Shown: positions 24,792 through 33,611, counted from the first letter of the stretch. The stretch is 64,000 bases of DNA from Mesorhizobium sp. (GCA_004020875.1 SAPZ01000015.1:62001-126000), one strand, 5' to 3'. Notes: a model not told the origin generated them from the letters alone. Translations and numbers: made by a program.

Positions 24792-25202
24792 ATGAGCATT
24801 TCCGAAGCCGCGCCTGCTTCAAAAGGCGCTTTGTGGGCCGGGCGCGCGCTCAGCGCCGTCGTCGTCCTGTTCATGATCTTCGATGGCGTCATCAAGCTGT
24901 CGCCGCTCGATATCGCCACGCAGGCCATGACCGAACTGGGCTGGCCGGCCGATCCGAACATCACACGCCTGATCGGGGCCATCGGGCTGATCTCGACCGC
25001 GCTCTATGCCTTGCCGCGCACCTCGATGCTCGGCGCGATCCTGCTCACCGCCTATATGGGCGGTGCGATTTCCACGCATGTGCGGATCGGCAACCCGCTG
25101 TTCTCGCACACGCTGTTCGGCGTCTATCTCGGCGTCATCCTGTGGGGCGGGGTCTATCTGCGCGACGCAAGAGTGCAGGCGTTGATCCCGTTCAGTCGAT
25201 AA
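24792..25202 (+). CDS. DoxX-like family membrane protein
   Basis: The 136-residue protein has four membrane segments (about 17-32, 58-74, 80-97, 105-125). It contains FMIFDGVIKL and GAILLTAYMGGAISTHVRIG NP, the pattern of DoxX-like family proteins of unknown function. The ribosome-binding site GGAGGG precedes the ATG. It follows the decayed LuxR-type regulator by 69 bp on the same strand. Confidence 0.88.
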   Translation: MSISEAAPASKGALWAGRALSAVVVLFMIFDGVIKLSPLDIATQAMTELGWPADPNITRLIGAIGLISTALYALPRTSMLGAILLTAYMGGAISTHVRIGNPLFSHTLFGVYLGVILWGGVYLRDARVQALIPFSR

Positions 25203-25340
25203 GAGGGGACAAAGCGACGCTTACCATCATTCTTGACCTCATCGGCAGGGATTTCGAGGCCGGGCTCGACAGCTGAGGCGCCTTGCCGTGCGGTGAAAGC
25301 GGCGAGATTTCAACAGGTTGGCACCGGGTTCCGTAGATGC

Positions 25341-25359
25341 GGCCGGCATGTAGCCGGCC
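25341..25359. terminator. GGCCGGC stem-loop
   Basis: GGCCGGC and GCCGGCC form a 7-bp stem with loop ATGTA, 138 nt after the DoxX stop. No T-run follows, so this is a weak terminator candidate. Confidence 0.3.
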
Positions 25360-25443
25360 AATCTTCACCATCGCCGGGATCAATTTAGCTGTTCGTGAGT
25401 TTAAGGGATGGCGGCGAGGACGGCGCTTGAGAGAGGAACAGCA

Positions 25444-25707
25444 ATGAAGAAAGCAATTACCATTCTGGTTCTGACGATGGCCTTGGGCGCCTGCTCGCAG
25501 ACCGAAAAGGGCGCGGCGATCGGCGGCCTGGGCGGCGCGGCGGTCGGTGCCGCGGTGGCAGGTGATCCGGTGCAGGGTGCCGTCGTCGGCGGCGCGGTTG
25601 GCGCCGTGGCTGGTGCGCTGATCGGCCATGCCAGCGAAAGTGGCAAGTGCCGCTATCGCGATCGTTACGGACGCGTCTATGTGGCGCGCTGCCCGTCCGG
25701 CTACTGA
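25444..25707 (+). CDS. glycine-zipper lipoprotein
   Basis: The 87-residue product starts MKKAITILVLTMALGACS, a signal peptide with lipobox LGAC, so Cys17 should be lipidated. Next is a Gly/Ala-rich zipper (AAIGGLGGAAVGAAVAGDPV then VVGGAVGAVAGALIG) and a short basic C-terminus with two Cys. This resembles 17-kDa-antigen / osmotically-induced glycine-zipper lipoproteins of the outer membrane. GAGAGGAA upstream is the ribosome-binding site. Confidence 0.85.
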   Translation: MKKAITILVLTMALGACSQTEKGAAIGGLGGAAVGAAVAGDPVQGAVVGGAVGAVAGALIGHASESGKCRYRDRYGRVYVARCPSGY

Positions 25708-25727
25708 GGCGTCAGGCGGACCAAAAG

Positions 25728-25755
25728 AAAACGGCGGGCATGAGCCCGCCGTTTT
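25728..25755. terminator. strong bidirectional terminator
   Basis: AAAACGGCGGGC pairs perfectly over 12 bp with GCCCGCCGTTTT around the loop ATGA. A-run and T-run flank both sides, so it can end the lipoprotein transcript (+) and the rpsP transcript (-). Confidence 0.9.
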
Positions 25756-25793
25756 CGTAGAGCGTTTACCGTTTCAGGAAAACGGCGCCGTGA

Positions 25794-26189
25794 TTACTCG
25801 GCGGTGGCGGTCTCGGCCGGCGCGGCGGTCGCCGTTGCCGCTGCCGCAGCGGCGTCTTCCTGGGCCTTCTTCAGAAGCGCGGCGCGTTCCTGCGCCTTCT
25901 TGCCGGGCAGGGCCTTGGTCGGGTTCGAGCGGGCTTCGCGCTTGGCGATACCGGCTTCGTCGAGGAAGCGCAGCACGCGGTCGGTCGGCTGGGCGCCGTG
26001 CGACAGCCAGTGCTTGACGCGGTCGGCGTCGACCTTGACGCGCTCGCCGTCCTTCGGCAGCAGCGGGTTCCAGGAACCAAGCGCCTCGATGAAACGGCCG
26101 TCGCGCGGCGAACGGGCGTCGGCGACGACGACGTGGTAGTAAGGACGCTTCTTCGAGCCCGCACGGGCCAGTCTGATCTTCAGTGCCAT
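25794..26189 (-). CDS. rpsP: 30S ribosomal protein S16
   Basis: The 131-residue protein starts MALKIRLARAGSKKRPYYHV, followed by ARSPRDGRFIEALGSWNPLL and DRVKHWLSHGAQPTDRV. This is S16, an assembly protein of the small ribosomal subunit. The C-terminal Ala/Thr/Glu-rich extension (from about residue 107) is common in this bacterial order. It is the last gene of the ffh - chorismate mutase - rpsP series; rimM, trmD and rplS do not follow here. Confidence 0.98.
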   Translation of the reverse strand: MALKIRLARAGSKKRPYYHVVVADARSPRDGRFIEALGSWNPLLPKDGERVKVDADRVKHWLSHGAQPTDRVLRFLDEAGIAKREARSNPTKALPGKKAQERAALLKKAQEDAAAAAATATAAPAETATAE

Positions 26190-26249
26190 TCTTTTCTCCT
26201 AAAAGCTCTGATTTCGTTTGATGTGGTTTTGTGGCTGAGTCCTTTGTTT

Positions 26250-26298
26250 GTGCATGGCGTTATCCCAAAACCGCGAAGCACTTTTGGGCGACATGCAC
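26250..26298. repeat. ATGCATGTCG-type palindromic repeat, copy 2
   Basis: GTGCATGGCGTTATCCCAAAACCG...CACTTTTGGGCGACATGCAC is the same element as at 2770-2817 with a few changes. It lies between chorismate mutase and rpsP, immediately beyond the mutase stop. Confidence 0.7.
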
Positions 26299-26301
26299 AG
26301 G

Positions 26302-26610
26302 TCAGCCGGCTTTGGCAGCGCCGTTGGAAGCGGCGATCTGTTCGTGGTGTCGGATCACTTCACGGACGACGAAGTTCAGGAACTTCTCCGCGAAATCCGG
26401 ATCGAGATTCGCATCCTTCGCCAGCTGGCGAAGGCGGGCGATCTGCTGCTGCTCGCGCGCCGGATCGGCGGGCGGCAGGCCATGCTCGGCCTTCAGAACG
26501 CCAACCGCCTTGGTGCAGCGGAAGCGTTCGGCCAGCATGTGGATGAGGGCGGCGTCGATGTTGTCGATCGAGGCGCGGTAGCCGGCCAGGATGGCGCGTG
26601 CGTCGGCCAT
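26302..26610 (-). CDS. chorismate mutase (AroQ class)
   Basis: The 102-residue product starts at the ATG at 26610, because GAGGAGAAAGAC gives an ideal ribosome-binding site; in-frame codons upstream are less likely. It is helical, with YRASIDNIDAALIHMLAERF, CTKAVGVLKAEHGLPPADPA REQQ and FAEKFLNFVVREVIRHHEQI, the AroQ pattern with its R, K, R and E/Q active-site positions. It rearranges chorismate to prephenate for phenylalanine and tyrosine. It lies 25 bp after ffh on the same strand, an arrangement common in this order. Confidence 0.92.
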   Translation of the reverse strand: MADARAILAGYRASIDNIDAALIHMLAERFRCTKAVGVLKAEHGLPPADPAREQQQIARLRQLAKDANLDPDFAEKFLNFVVREVIRHHEQIAASNGAAKAG

Positions 26611-26635
26611 GTCTTTCTCCTCGTTCATCGCCCCC

Positions 26636-28225
26636 TCACTTCTTCTTGCCAAGGCCTGGCAGTCCGCCGCCGAGACCTGGAAGGCCCGGAAGCTTCATGC
26701 CGCCTGGCAGGCCCGGCAGGCCGCCGCCACCGGGAAGTCCACCGGGCAACCCGCCCGGCAGGCCCTTGCCGAGGCCGGCGGCCTGCGCCTGCTTCTGCAA
26801 GGCTTCGAGCTGCTTGGGATCCATCTTGGAGAGATCGGGCATGCCGCCGCCGGGCATCATGCCGCCAAGGCCCATCTTCGAGGCCAAGCCGCCCATCATG
26901 CCGCGCATCAGGCCGCCGCCTTTGCCCTTGCCGCCCATCACCTTCATCATGTCGGCCATGCCGCGATGCATCTTCAGGAGCTTGTTGATTTCGGCAGCGT
27001 CGGTGCCGGAGCCGGCGGCGATGCGCTTCTTGCGCGAATGCTTCAGGATATCGGGGTTGGCGCGCTCGGCCTTGGTCATCGAGGAGATGATGGCGAGCTG
27101 GCGGCGGAACATCTTGTCGTCGAAGCCTGCTGCGGCAAGCTGGTCCTTCATCTTGCCCATGCCGGGCATCATGCCCATGATGCCGCCCATGCCGCCCATT
27201 TTCGACATCTGCTGAAGCTGCGCGGCAAGGTCGTTCAGGTCGAACTTGCCCGACTGCATCTTCTTGGCCATCGCCGCCGCCTGCTCGGCGTCGATGGTCT
27301 CGGCGGCCTTCTCGACGAGCGAGACGATGTCGCCCATGCCGAGGATGCGGTCGGCGATGCGCTTGGGATGGAATTCCTCCAGCCCGTCCATCTTTTCGCC
27401 CGTCCCGATGAGCTTGATCGGCTTGCCGGTGACGGCGCGCATGGAAAGCGCCGCGCCGCCGCGGCCGTCGCCATCCATGCGGGTCAGGACCAGGCCGGTG
27501 ATGCCGACGCGTTCGTCGAAGCTTTTCGCCAGGTTCACGGCGTCCTGGCCGGTGAGCGAATCGGCGACCAGCAGGATCTCGTGCGGGCTCGACACCTTCT
27601 TGATGTCGGCCATCTCGACCATCAGCGGCTCGTCGATATGGGTGCGGCCGGCGGTGTCGAGGATGACCACGTCATGGCCGCCGAGCCTGGCGGCCTGCAC
27701 GGCGCGCTTGGCGATGTCGACCGGGCTCTGGCCGGCGATGATCGGCAGCGTCGCGACCTTGGTCTGCTCGCCGAGCTGGCGCAGCTGCTCTTGTGCTGCG
27801 GGCCGCCGCGTGTCGAGCGAGGCCATCAGCACCTTCTTGTTCTGCCGCTCGGTCAGCCGCTTGGCGATCTTGGCCGAAGTGGTCGTCTTGCCGGAGCCCT
27901 GCAGGCCGACCATCATGACGACCACGGGCGCCGGCGCATTGAGGTCGATGGCCACTCCTTCGGCGCCGAGCATCTCGACCAGCTCGTCATGGACGATCTT
28001 GACGACCATCTGCCCGGGCTTGATCGACTTCAGCACCGCGGCGCCGACCGCCTTCTCGCGCACCTTGTCGGTGAAGGAGCGAACCACTTCCAACGCGACG
28101 TCGGCCTCGAGCAGCGCACGGCGCACCTCGCGCAGCGCCGCCGAGACATCCGCCTCGGACAGCGCGCCGCGGCCGGTCAGGCCGTTGAGGATCGAACCAA
28201 GGCGTTCTTGGAGGGACTCAAACAT
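26636..28225 (-). CDS. ffh: signal recognition particle protein Ffh
   Basis: The 529-residue GTPase has an N domain (1-90), a G domain with GLQGSGKTTTSAK (near 107), DTRRPAA, DTAGRTHID and TRMDGDGRGGAA, and a Met-rich M domain (about 300-450: MGGMGGIMGMMPGMGKM and similar). It binds the SRP RNA and signal sequences and docks at FtsY, whose C-terminus lies at the right edge of this window. It carries an unusual C-terminal tail of LPGG repeats ending LGKKK, making it longer than most Ffh proteins. Confidence 0.98.
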   Translation of the reverse strand: MFESLQERLGSILNGLTGRGALSEADVSAALREVRRALLEADVALEVVRSFTDKVREKAVGAAVLKSIKPGQMVVKIVHDELVEMLGAEGVAIDLNAPAPVVVMMVGLQGSGKTTTSAKIAKRLTERQNKKVLMASLDTRRPAAQEQLRQLGEQTKVATLPIIAGQSPVDIAKRAVQAARLGGHDVVILDTAGRTHIDEPLMVEMADIKKVSSPHEILLVADSLTGQDAVNLAKSFDERVGITGLVLTRMDGDGRGGAALSMRAVTGKPIKLIGTGEKMDGLEEFHPKRIADRILGMGDIVSLVEKAAETIDAEQAAAMAKKMQSGKFDLNDLAAQLQQMSKMGGMGGIMGMMPGMGKMKDQLAAAGFDDKMFRRQLAIISSMTKAERANPDILKHSRKKRIAAGSGTDAAEINKLLKMHRGMADMMKVMGGKGKGGGLMRGMMGGLASKMGLGGMMPGGGMPDLSKMDPKQLEALQKQAQAAGLGKGLPGGLPGGLPGGGGLPGLPGGMKLPGLPGLGGGLPGLGKKK

Positions 28226-28608
28226 TGATCAGACCGCGGTGCGAGCGCGCCTTGGATTCATGCTGATCCCTGTCGGGCCTGCGGCCCTCCACGCCTCTTG
28301 GGCGTTCCTGGAGTGATTCAAACATTCTTCTTCCTTTTCCCTGGCACTGTGGATGCCCGAGAGGTAGTGCGTTCGCGCCGGGTCGCCAAGCAAAAGCGCA
28401 AAGCCAAAAAGCACCCGGGGGCGCATCGCGCTGCCGGGTGTTGGCCTCCAGGATCTCTTTACAGCTCTTGCCTCAAAGAGGCTTCGGCGTCCTGGTCGGC
28501 TTTCGCGAAGGATACTCGTCGCGGAAATTCAGCGGCTCTAGACAGGAAAACGGCCGCGGAGTCAAGGCTCAGCCAGGAATCCGGCCAAAACGCCGCGATT
28601 CGAGACGC
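28226..28608. other. intergenic region with a short copy of the ffh start
   Basis: This 383-bp space has no supported gene. GGCGTTCCTGGAGTGATTCA then AACATT (28304-28329) matches the ffh start region GGCGTTCTTGGAGGGACTCA then AACATT (28201-28226) at 22 of 26 positions, so a fragment of the ffh 5' end seems to be present twice. A weak stem CACCCGG/CCGGGTG lies near 28412-28438. Confidence 0.5.
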
Positions 28609-29559
28609 TTAGAACAAGCTTTCGCTGTTCGTACCGACCCGCAGCGGCGAGCGCCGGTGCAAAAGCAAAAGCATGGTCAAAAGCGTGCTGACGGTGCCGA
28701 TCGCGGCGATGAGCGCAGCATCCCAGTTCGTCCAGCCGGGGCCCTCGAGCGGCTTGGCGTTGAGGAGGGCGAAGCCATTGTAGCCTTCCTGGTGCGAGAT
28801 CAGCAGGAAGCCGGTCAGGTTGTTGCCGAGATGGGCGCCGAAACCGGCGCCGAGATTGCCGGTGACATAGACCAGCAGGGTGAGCAGCAGGGCAAAGATG
28901 CCGATCGAGATGAAGACGCTGGCATTGATGGCAAAAGTCGAAGCCGAGTCCCAGTGCAGCGACGTGAACAGCATGCCCGGCAGCACCGCCCAAACCAGAG
29001 GGCTCTTGAAGCGGTAGGCGAGGCCGCGCAGCAGGTAGCCGCGAAACAGTATCTCCTCCGACGAGGTCTGCAGGAAAGCGAGCAGCAGGATCGGGATCAG
29101 GGAGAGCAGCCAGGACGACATTGCGATAGGTCCGCGCAGGATTTCCGGCTGCATCCAATAGAGCAGGACCTCGGAGAAGAGCGAGGTGATCAGCACTGCG
29201 ACCAGCCCCTTCAGGAAATCGCCGCGGGCAATGCGGCGGGTGACCCCGAAAAGGGCGGACAGCGGCTCGCCGTGAACGAAGCGCATCGCAACCCAGAGGC
29301 CGATCCAGATGCCGGCGAATGAGGTCAGGGCGCTCAAGATTCCGACCGGCGATGCCAGGAAATCCTGCATGTACCGCCCGGTCGAGGGTCCGGGCAGGCC
29401 CCAGACGATGTAGACATAGGTGCCGGCAAACAGCACCAGAGCCGTCATCGCCATCCAGAAGGCGACGACGATCGCCGTGCCGAAGAACAGGCGCGGCAAA
29501 TTGGTCTTTTGGTTCGGCGAGCGGCGATAGCCCTCGAAGGCGGCATTGTCGATCGTCAC
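28609..29559 (-). CDS. CPBP family intramembrane metalloprotease
   Basis: The 316-residue protein (GTG start) has about eight membrane segments. SSEEILFRGYLLRGLAYR holds the EExxxR motif. FTSLHWDSAS and GAHLGNNLTG supply the later conserved His residues of the CAAX-protease/bacteriocin-processing (Abi, Pfam PF02517) family. Members cleave within membranes or support immunity functions; the substrate here is unknown. Confidence 0.88.
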   Translation of the reverse strand: MTIDNAAFEGYRRSPNQKTNLPRLFFGTAIVVAFWMAMTALVLFAGTYVYIVWGLPGPSTGRYMQDFLASPVGILSALTSFAGIWIGLWVAMRFVHGEPLSALFGVTRRIARGDFLKGLVAVLITSLFSEVLLYWMQPEILRGPIAMSSWLLSLIPILLLAFLQTSSEEILFRGYLLRGLAYRFKSPLVWAVLPGMLFTSLHWDSASTFAINASVFISIGIFALLLTLLVYVTGNLGAGFGAHLGNNLTGFLLISHQEGYNGFALLNAKPLEGPGWTNWDAALIAAIGTVSTLLTMLLLLHRRSPLRVGTNSESLF

Positions 29560-29713
29560 GCGGCTCCCCTGCCGAAGGCTTTGGCTGCAAGATCTATGGC
29601 GATCAGTGGTTACCGTGCTATTACGCCATCGGGTTCCCGGGTTGAATGGGTCGCTTCAAGGGCAACGGCATGGACGTTACGGCCGAAGACGGGCCGGACG
29701 CCCGCCTGTCGCG

Positions 29714-29902
29714 ATCGTCATCCTATGGCGAAGCAAGGAGCGAACCACGCGGCGCAGACGATAGGATCCGTGCCGCAACATCTGAGCGATGCAGCGGTTC
29801 AGAAAAGCCCTTCTTCTGCGCAGTCTTCATTCTTCGCGCGAGGTACGGAATGGATCCGGGTCTGCGCGCCGCTTTGCGGCGCTCCGCCCGTGGATGACGA
29901 AG
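29714..29902. repeat. CTTCGTCATCC-type palindromic element, copy 2
   Basis: The left arm ATCGTCATCCTATGGCG...GCGCAGACGATAGGATCC is an imperfect complement of the right arm GGATCCGGGTCTGCGC...GTGGATGACGAAG. It shares sequence with the element at 13266-13448. It occupies most of the 456-bp space between two minus-strand genes; no gene is supported there. Confidence 0.65.
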
Positions 29903-30016
29903 TTCGGGCGCTTCAGCCAATTCCCAGCCTATGTCGCGATGCGACGGTCGCTGCTTGCACACCAACAAGCGGCCGCCGTCGCCGGCGGCCGCTCTTCTCA
30001 TGGCGATCAGGCCTGA

Positions 30017-30622
30017 TCAGCGCATCACATAGACGATACGCCTTGTGCCGGGATCGACCAGCGCCGGCTGGTTGTTCACATAAACGTAGCGATACCGGTA
30101 ATCCGGGATCTCGCGCAACTCGACTGTGTCGGGCAGCGTGGCGCCGGTCACCACCTCGCCGTCGAGATAAACCGGATCGACCCGGTGCTCGGTGACATAG
30201 GTGCCGACCTCGGCCGGCGGCCTGCCGATCGATTCGATGGCGTCGTCGTTAGAGACGATGGCGCCGGTATAAGTGTCCGTGGTGTAGAGATTGTCGGTCG
30301 GCGGCGGCACAACGGCAATGCCGGCATCCGCCGGCCGGCGCGTCACGACAACCCGGCTGCCGCCGAAGTCACCCGTCACATAGTCGGAATAGACCCAACC
30401 CTTGCCGCCGGCTTCGGCTATCGTGCACCATTTGCTGCCTTCGATGCAGCCGTTGAGCGTGGCCGACTGGCCGGCCGCCAGCACGCCGATGACCGGGTAT
30501 TGCGGACCGGGGCCGGCCCGCACATTCAGGTCGGTCATCGCCTGGACGGGGGTATCGGCGAAAGCGGCGCCCGACATGGCAAGCAGCGCACCGGCAAGCG
30601 CCGGAAACAACACGCGTTTCAT
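30017..30622 (-). CDS. SH3 domain-containing secreted protein (DUF1236-type)
   Basis: The product is 201 residues. The ATG at 30622 has GGAGTG upstream and is preferred over an ATG seven codons earlier. A signal peptide ends near AAFA-DTP. Residues about 25-85 form a bacterial SH3 domain (MTDLNVRAGPGPQYPVIGVL AAGQ, WCTIAEAGGKGWVYSDYV). The C-terminus (VELREIPDYRYRYVYVNNQP ALVDP) matches the DUF1236 module. Such proteins are periplasmic and may bind cell wall or other proteins. Confidence 0.88.
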   Translation of the reverse strand: MKRVLFPALAGALLAMSGAAFADTPVQAMTDLNVRAGPGPQYPVIGVLAAGQSATLNGCIEGSKWCTIAEAGGKGWVYSDYVTGDFGGSRVVVTRRPADAGIAVVPPPTDNLYTTDTYTGAIVSNDDAIESIGRPPAEVGTYVTEHRVDPVYLDGEVVTGATLPDTVELREIPDYRYRYVYVNNQPALVDPGTRRIVYVMR

Positions 30623-30688
30623 GGTTTTCACTCCGTTTTTCAACGCTCCCTCGGGCTCGGAAACGAAACAGAGGCTTATGCGTTCCGG

Positions 30689-31786
30689 CTAAAGCGCCCC
30701 TGCCGGCTCACGAATTGTTCCAGGCTTTTTCGGCGCGCGGGTCAGAAGGTCGTTCACGAAGGCGAGTTTTCGGGCCGTCACTTCGGAAATCACGAAGGGG
30801 TAGAGATCCGGCAGTCCCATGCAGCGGTTGATCGAATTGGAGGCCTCCGAAAGCACCAGCCAGCGGGCGAGGATTTTCTTGAACGGCTCTTGCATCGGGC
30901 CGGGATCGACGGGCGCCGCCTGCAAGTGTTCGCCGGTATCGGCCCGCGGCAGGTTGCCGTCGCCGACAATCTCCAGCCGGCCGAGCGGGAGATTGAGCGC
31001 ATGCACCATCTCGAGCGTGTCGGTAATGTGTAGATGATGCGCGAAGGTCTCGGCCCAATCCTCCCAGGGATGGGATGTGGCGTAGGCAGAGATGTGGCGC
31101 TGCTGCCAGTCCGGCGGCGCGCCGTTGGCGTAGTAGGTTTGCAAGGCCTGCTCGTAATCGATCCGCTCGTCGCCGAAAAGCGCGCGGAAAGCCGAAAGAT
31201 ATGCAGGATCGTCACGGATCAGCCGATCCCAATAATAGTGGCCGAGCTCATGGCGGAAATGGCCGAGCAAGGTGCGGTAGTTTTCACCCATCTCGACGCG
31301 CCGGCGCTCGCGCTCGGCGGAATCGGCCTCGGCGACGTTGAGCGTGATCAACCCGTTGTCATGGCCGGTCAGGATGCGTTCCCCGCCTGGACCAGCGCCG
31401 ATCGGGTCGGCGAGAAAGTCGAAGGCAAGGCCGACCTCGTCGCCTGCATCGGCCTTCGGCACAACCGGCAGGCCGAGGGCGAGCAGGGAGTAGACGGCAC
31501 GCTTCTTCGCGGCTTCGACCCGTATCCAGCGCCTGCGGTTGCCGTCGATGGAAAGGTCGGGAATGACTTGGTTGAGAGCGCAGGCGCGGCAGAAGGTCCG
31601 GCCGTTCTCGGCCCGCCAGTTGCACGCGCATTCATCGGCGTTGCCGCATTGGAAGACGCCGCTCGTTCCGGCGAGGACGAAATTCGCCTGCTCCGGGTCA
31701 TAGAAGACGAGGCTGGAACAGCTCAGGCACTGGGCGTTCTCGAAATAAAGGCGGTGCCCGCAGTTTGGACAGTCGAAAAGCTTCAT
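30689..31786 (-). CDS. putative zinc-binding metallopeptidase with N-terminal zinc ribbon
   Basis: The 365-residue protein starts MKLFDCPNCGHRLYFENAQC LSC, a four-Cys ribbon, and further Cys pairs follow (FQCGNADECACNW, TFCRACALN). Near residue 200 is HFRHELGHYYWDRL, an HExxH zinc motif, with WEDWAETFAHHLHI downstream supplying a possible third ligand. I recognise the family as PF15887/PF10005-type putative peptidases of unknown substrate. The longer frame to 31807 adds seven unlikely residues. Confidence 0.85.
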   Translation of the reverse strand: MKLFDCPNCGHRLYFENAQCLSCSSLVFYDPEQANFVLAGTSGVFQCGNADECACNWRAENGRTFCRACALNQVIPDLSIDGNRRRWIRVEAAKKRAVYSLLALGLPVVPKADAGDEVGLAFDFLADPIGAGPGGERILTGHDNGLITLNVAEADSAERERRRVEMGENYRTLLGHFRHELGHYYWDRLIRDDPAYLSAFRALFGDERIDYEQALQTYYANGAPPDWQQRHISAYATSHPWEDWAETFAHHLHITDTLEMVHALNLPLGRLEIVGDGNLPRADTGEHLQAAPVDPGPMQEPFKKILARWLVLSEASNSINRCMGLPDLYPFVISEVTARKLAFVNDLLTRAPKKPGTIREPAGAL

Positions 31787-32260
31787 GCGTCGACCCGTGA
31801 GACCCATGCGTGGATGTGAGTTCGCCCCTAACGTCCGCCGGCGTCCGGCGTTCCAGTCCTATTTCGGCTAAATCTGGGCAATGACCTGCCTGGACTCGCT
31901 TTCGCCCGAGGGCCTCGCGCCGCCACGGGCCCGATGCAGCCAGGCGAGGTCTATGTCGAAGGCACGCCGAAATGGCGGCGCAGGCCGAGGCGCGGCCGCC
32001 GATGCGGCCCATCGCCTAGAGAAGAAGGTGTCCGACGGCTCGAAGCACCTTCCGCGGCAAGTCCCGCGGAACTGGCGCCAACGATCACGACATCACCTCC
32101 TTCATGAGGTAAGCCAGCCACACCTGATGCCCGATCGTAGGGAAATTGCCCTTCTTTCGCCAGGGTCGGGTGTCACGTGCTCCGCGAGGGCGGTGACAAC
32201 CCGGCGTTTCGCTGGCAAATTCACAACCGGGACGTGATTCAGGCAATTCAGGAGAACAAG
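31787..32260. other. intergenic region, nothing recognised
   Basis: No frame in this 474-bp divergent space looks coding. A small CCTC-CTTCAT-GAGG fold lies near 32097-32110. The promoters of the metallopeptidase (-) and the transglycosylase (+) should be here, but no clear boxes were identified. Confidence 0.4.
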
Positions 32261-33058
32261 ATGGCATTTTTTGCCAAGGGAAGGATTTTCGCGGCGGCGG
32301 TGGTGGCGACGCTGGCGCTGGCGGCGGGCGCCGAGGCGGCTCCAAGCTGTGGCAAGAACGGCGCCGGCTTTGACGCCTGGAAACAGGATTTCGCCGGCGA
32401 GGCCAGAGCCGAGGGTGTCGGCCAGAGGGGCCTGTCCGCGCTGGCGGGCGCCACCTACGCCACCAGGACGATCGCTGCCGACCGGGCGATCCACAAGGCG
32501 TTCAGCGGCTCGGTGGAAAGCTTCATGCAGCGCCGTGGCGCATCGGCGATCATTTCCCGAGGCCGCGCGCTGAAGAAAGCAAACGCGGCGATGTTCGCCA
32601 ATATCGAGAGCACCTATGGCGTGCCGCCGGGCGTGCTGCTCGCCATCTGGGGCATGGAAACCGGCTTCGGCGCCTCGATGGGCAACCAGAACACGGTTTC
32701 GGCAATCGTGACGCTGGCCTATGACTGCCGCCGCCCGGATTATTTCAGGCCGCATGCCATCGCCGCGCTGAAGCTTGTCGATCGCGGCGCGCTCAGCGCC
32801 TCTTCCGTCGGGGCCATGCATGGCGAGATCGGCCACACCCAGTTCCTACCTGGAAATGTGTTGAAATACGGCGTGGGCAGCGGAAACCTGCGCGACCGCA
32901 ACACGGCGCTGGCGTCGACCGCCAATTTCCTCAAGGGCCATGGCTGGCGCGCCGGCGCGAGCTACGAGGCGAATATGGGTGCGATCGCCGGCTGGAACTC
33001 GGCAAGCGTCTATCAGCAGGCCATCGCCCGCATCGCCGAGGCGATCGACGCGGACTGA
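32261..33058 (+). CDS. lytic murein transglycosylase (MltB-like)
   Basis: The 265-residue product starts at the ATG at 32261 (GGAGA upstream). A signal peptide ends near AEA-APS. The SLT-type domain contains VPPGVLLAIWGMETGFGASM with the catalytic Glu, then AIVTLAYDCRRPDYF and GEIGHTQFLPGNVLKYGVG. It cleaves the peptidoglycan glycan strand with formation of anhydro-muramic ends in the periplasm. It is shorter than MltB of enteric bacteria, as is usual for this rhizobial subgroup. A terminator follows. Confidence 0.92.
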   Translation: MAFFAKGRIFAAAVVATLALAAGAEAAPSCGKNGAGFDAWKQDFAGEARAEGVGQRGLSALAGATYATRTIAADRAIHKAFSGSVESFMQRRGASAIISRGRALKKANAAMFANIESTYGVPPGVLLAIWGMETGFGASMGNQNTVSAIVTLAYDCRRPDYFRPHAIAALKLVDRGALSASSVGAMHGEIGHTQFLPGNVLKYGVGSGNLRDRNTALASTANFLKGHGWRAGASYEANMGAIAGWNSASVYQQAIARIAEAIDAD

Positions 33059-33082
33059 GCGGGCATTTCCATTTCAGCGAAG

Positions 33083-33107
33083 AGCCCGGCCATGCGCCGG
33101 GCTTTTG
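33083..33107 (+). terminator. Rho-independent terminator after the transglycosylase
   Basis: AGCCCGGC and GCCGGGCT form an 8-bp stem with loop CATGC, followed by TTTTGTTT, 25 nt after the stop codon. Confidence 0.85.
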
Positions 33108-33170
33108 TTTGCGGAGCACGCGTCGAACCTGATCACGGGAAATGACGATCAGTCCTGTTTCTCCTCATTC

Positions 33171-33611
33171 TCAATGATTCGCCCAGCCACTCAACGGGCA
33201 TTTCTGGGAGATGGGAACCTGGAAGGAGCCGTCAATGCCGCTGCAGTTACGGAACCTGGACGACCGCGGCGGCAAGGAGTGGGTGACAGGTGGCTCCTTG
33301 GGCTTGCCCTTGATGACCATCCAGATCTCGGTCGGCTGGCTGAGCTGAATTGCATTTACATCCGAGAAGCCGATGCGCCCGGTGCGCACGCCTTCGAAAA
33401 TGCGCTGGCAAAAGATTGCCGGCACGCGGTCGAGTGATACGCCCATGAAAGAGGCGAGCTCGTGCTTGAACGTGATGTCCCAAACGCGGGCCGAGGCAAC
33501 ACATTTGGCCATGCTTGGTTCTGGCGGCTTCTTGGACGCCATTGCCGCTTGGCATCCGATTGCGACCACGGTTGCGGTCAACAGTAACAAAATTCGATTT
33601 TTCAAATCCAA
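33171..33611 (-). CDS. hypothetical exported protein
   Basis: The 146-residue product uses a TTG start with GGGGG nearby; another TTG lies two codons in. The N-terminus (LLLLTATVVAIGCQAAMA) is a signal peptide. The rest has several Cys (AKCVASARVWD, FCQRIFEG, FRNCSG, SQKCPL) that may form disulfides, and a segment VPAIFCQRIFEGVRTGRIGF. No family is recognised. It is a lone gene upstream of the argG terminator. Confidence 0.6.
   Translation of the reverse strand: MDLKNRILLLLTATVVAIGCQAAMASKKPPEPSMAKCVASARVWDITFKHELASFMGVSLDRVPAIFCQRIFEGVRTGRIGFSDVNAIQLSQPTEIWMVIKGKPKEPPVTHSLPPRSSRFRNCSGIDGSFQVPISQKCPLSGWANH

Noticed and set aside
26591..28228. 545-codon open frame antisense to ffh
   Set aside because: Ala/His/Gly-rich shadow of Ffh; no protein-like composition.
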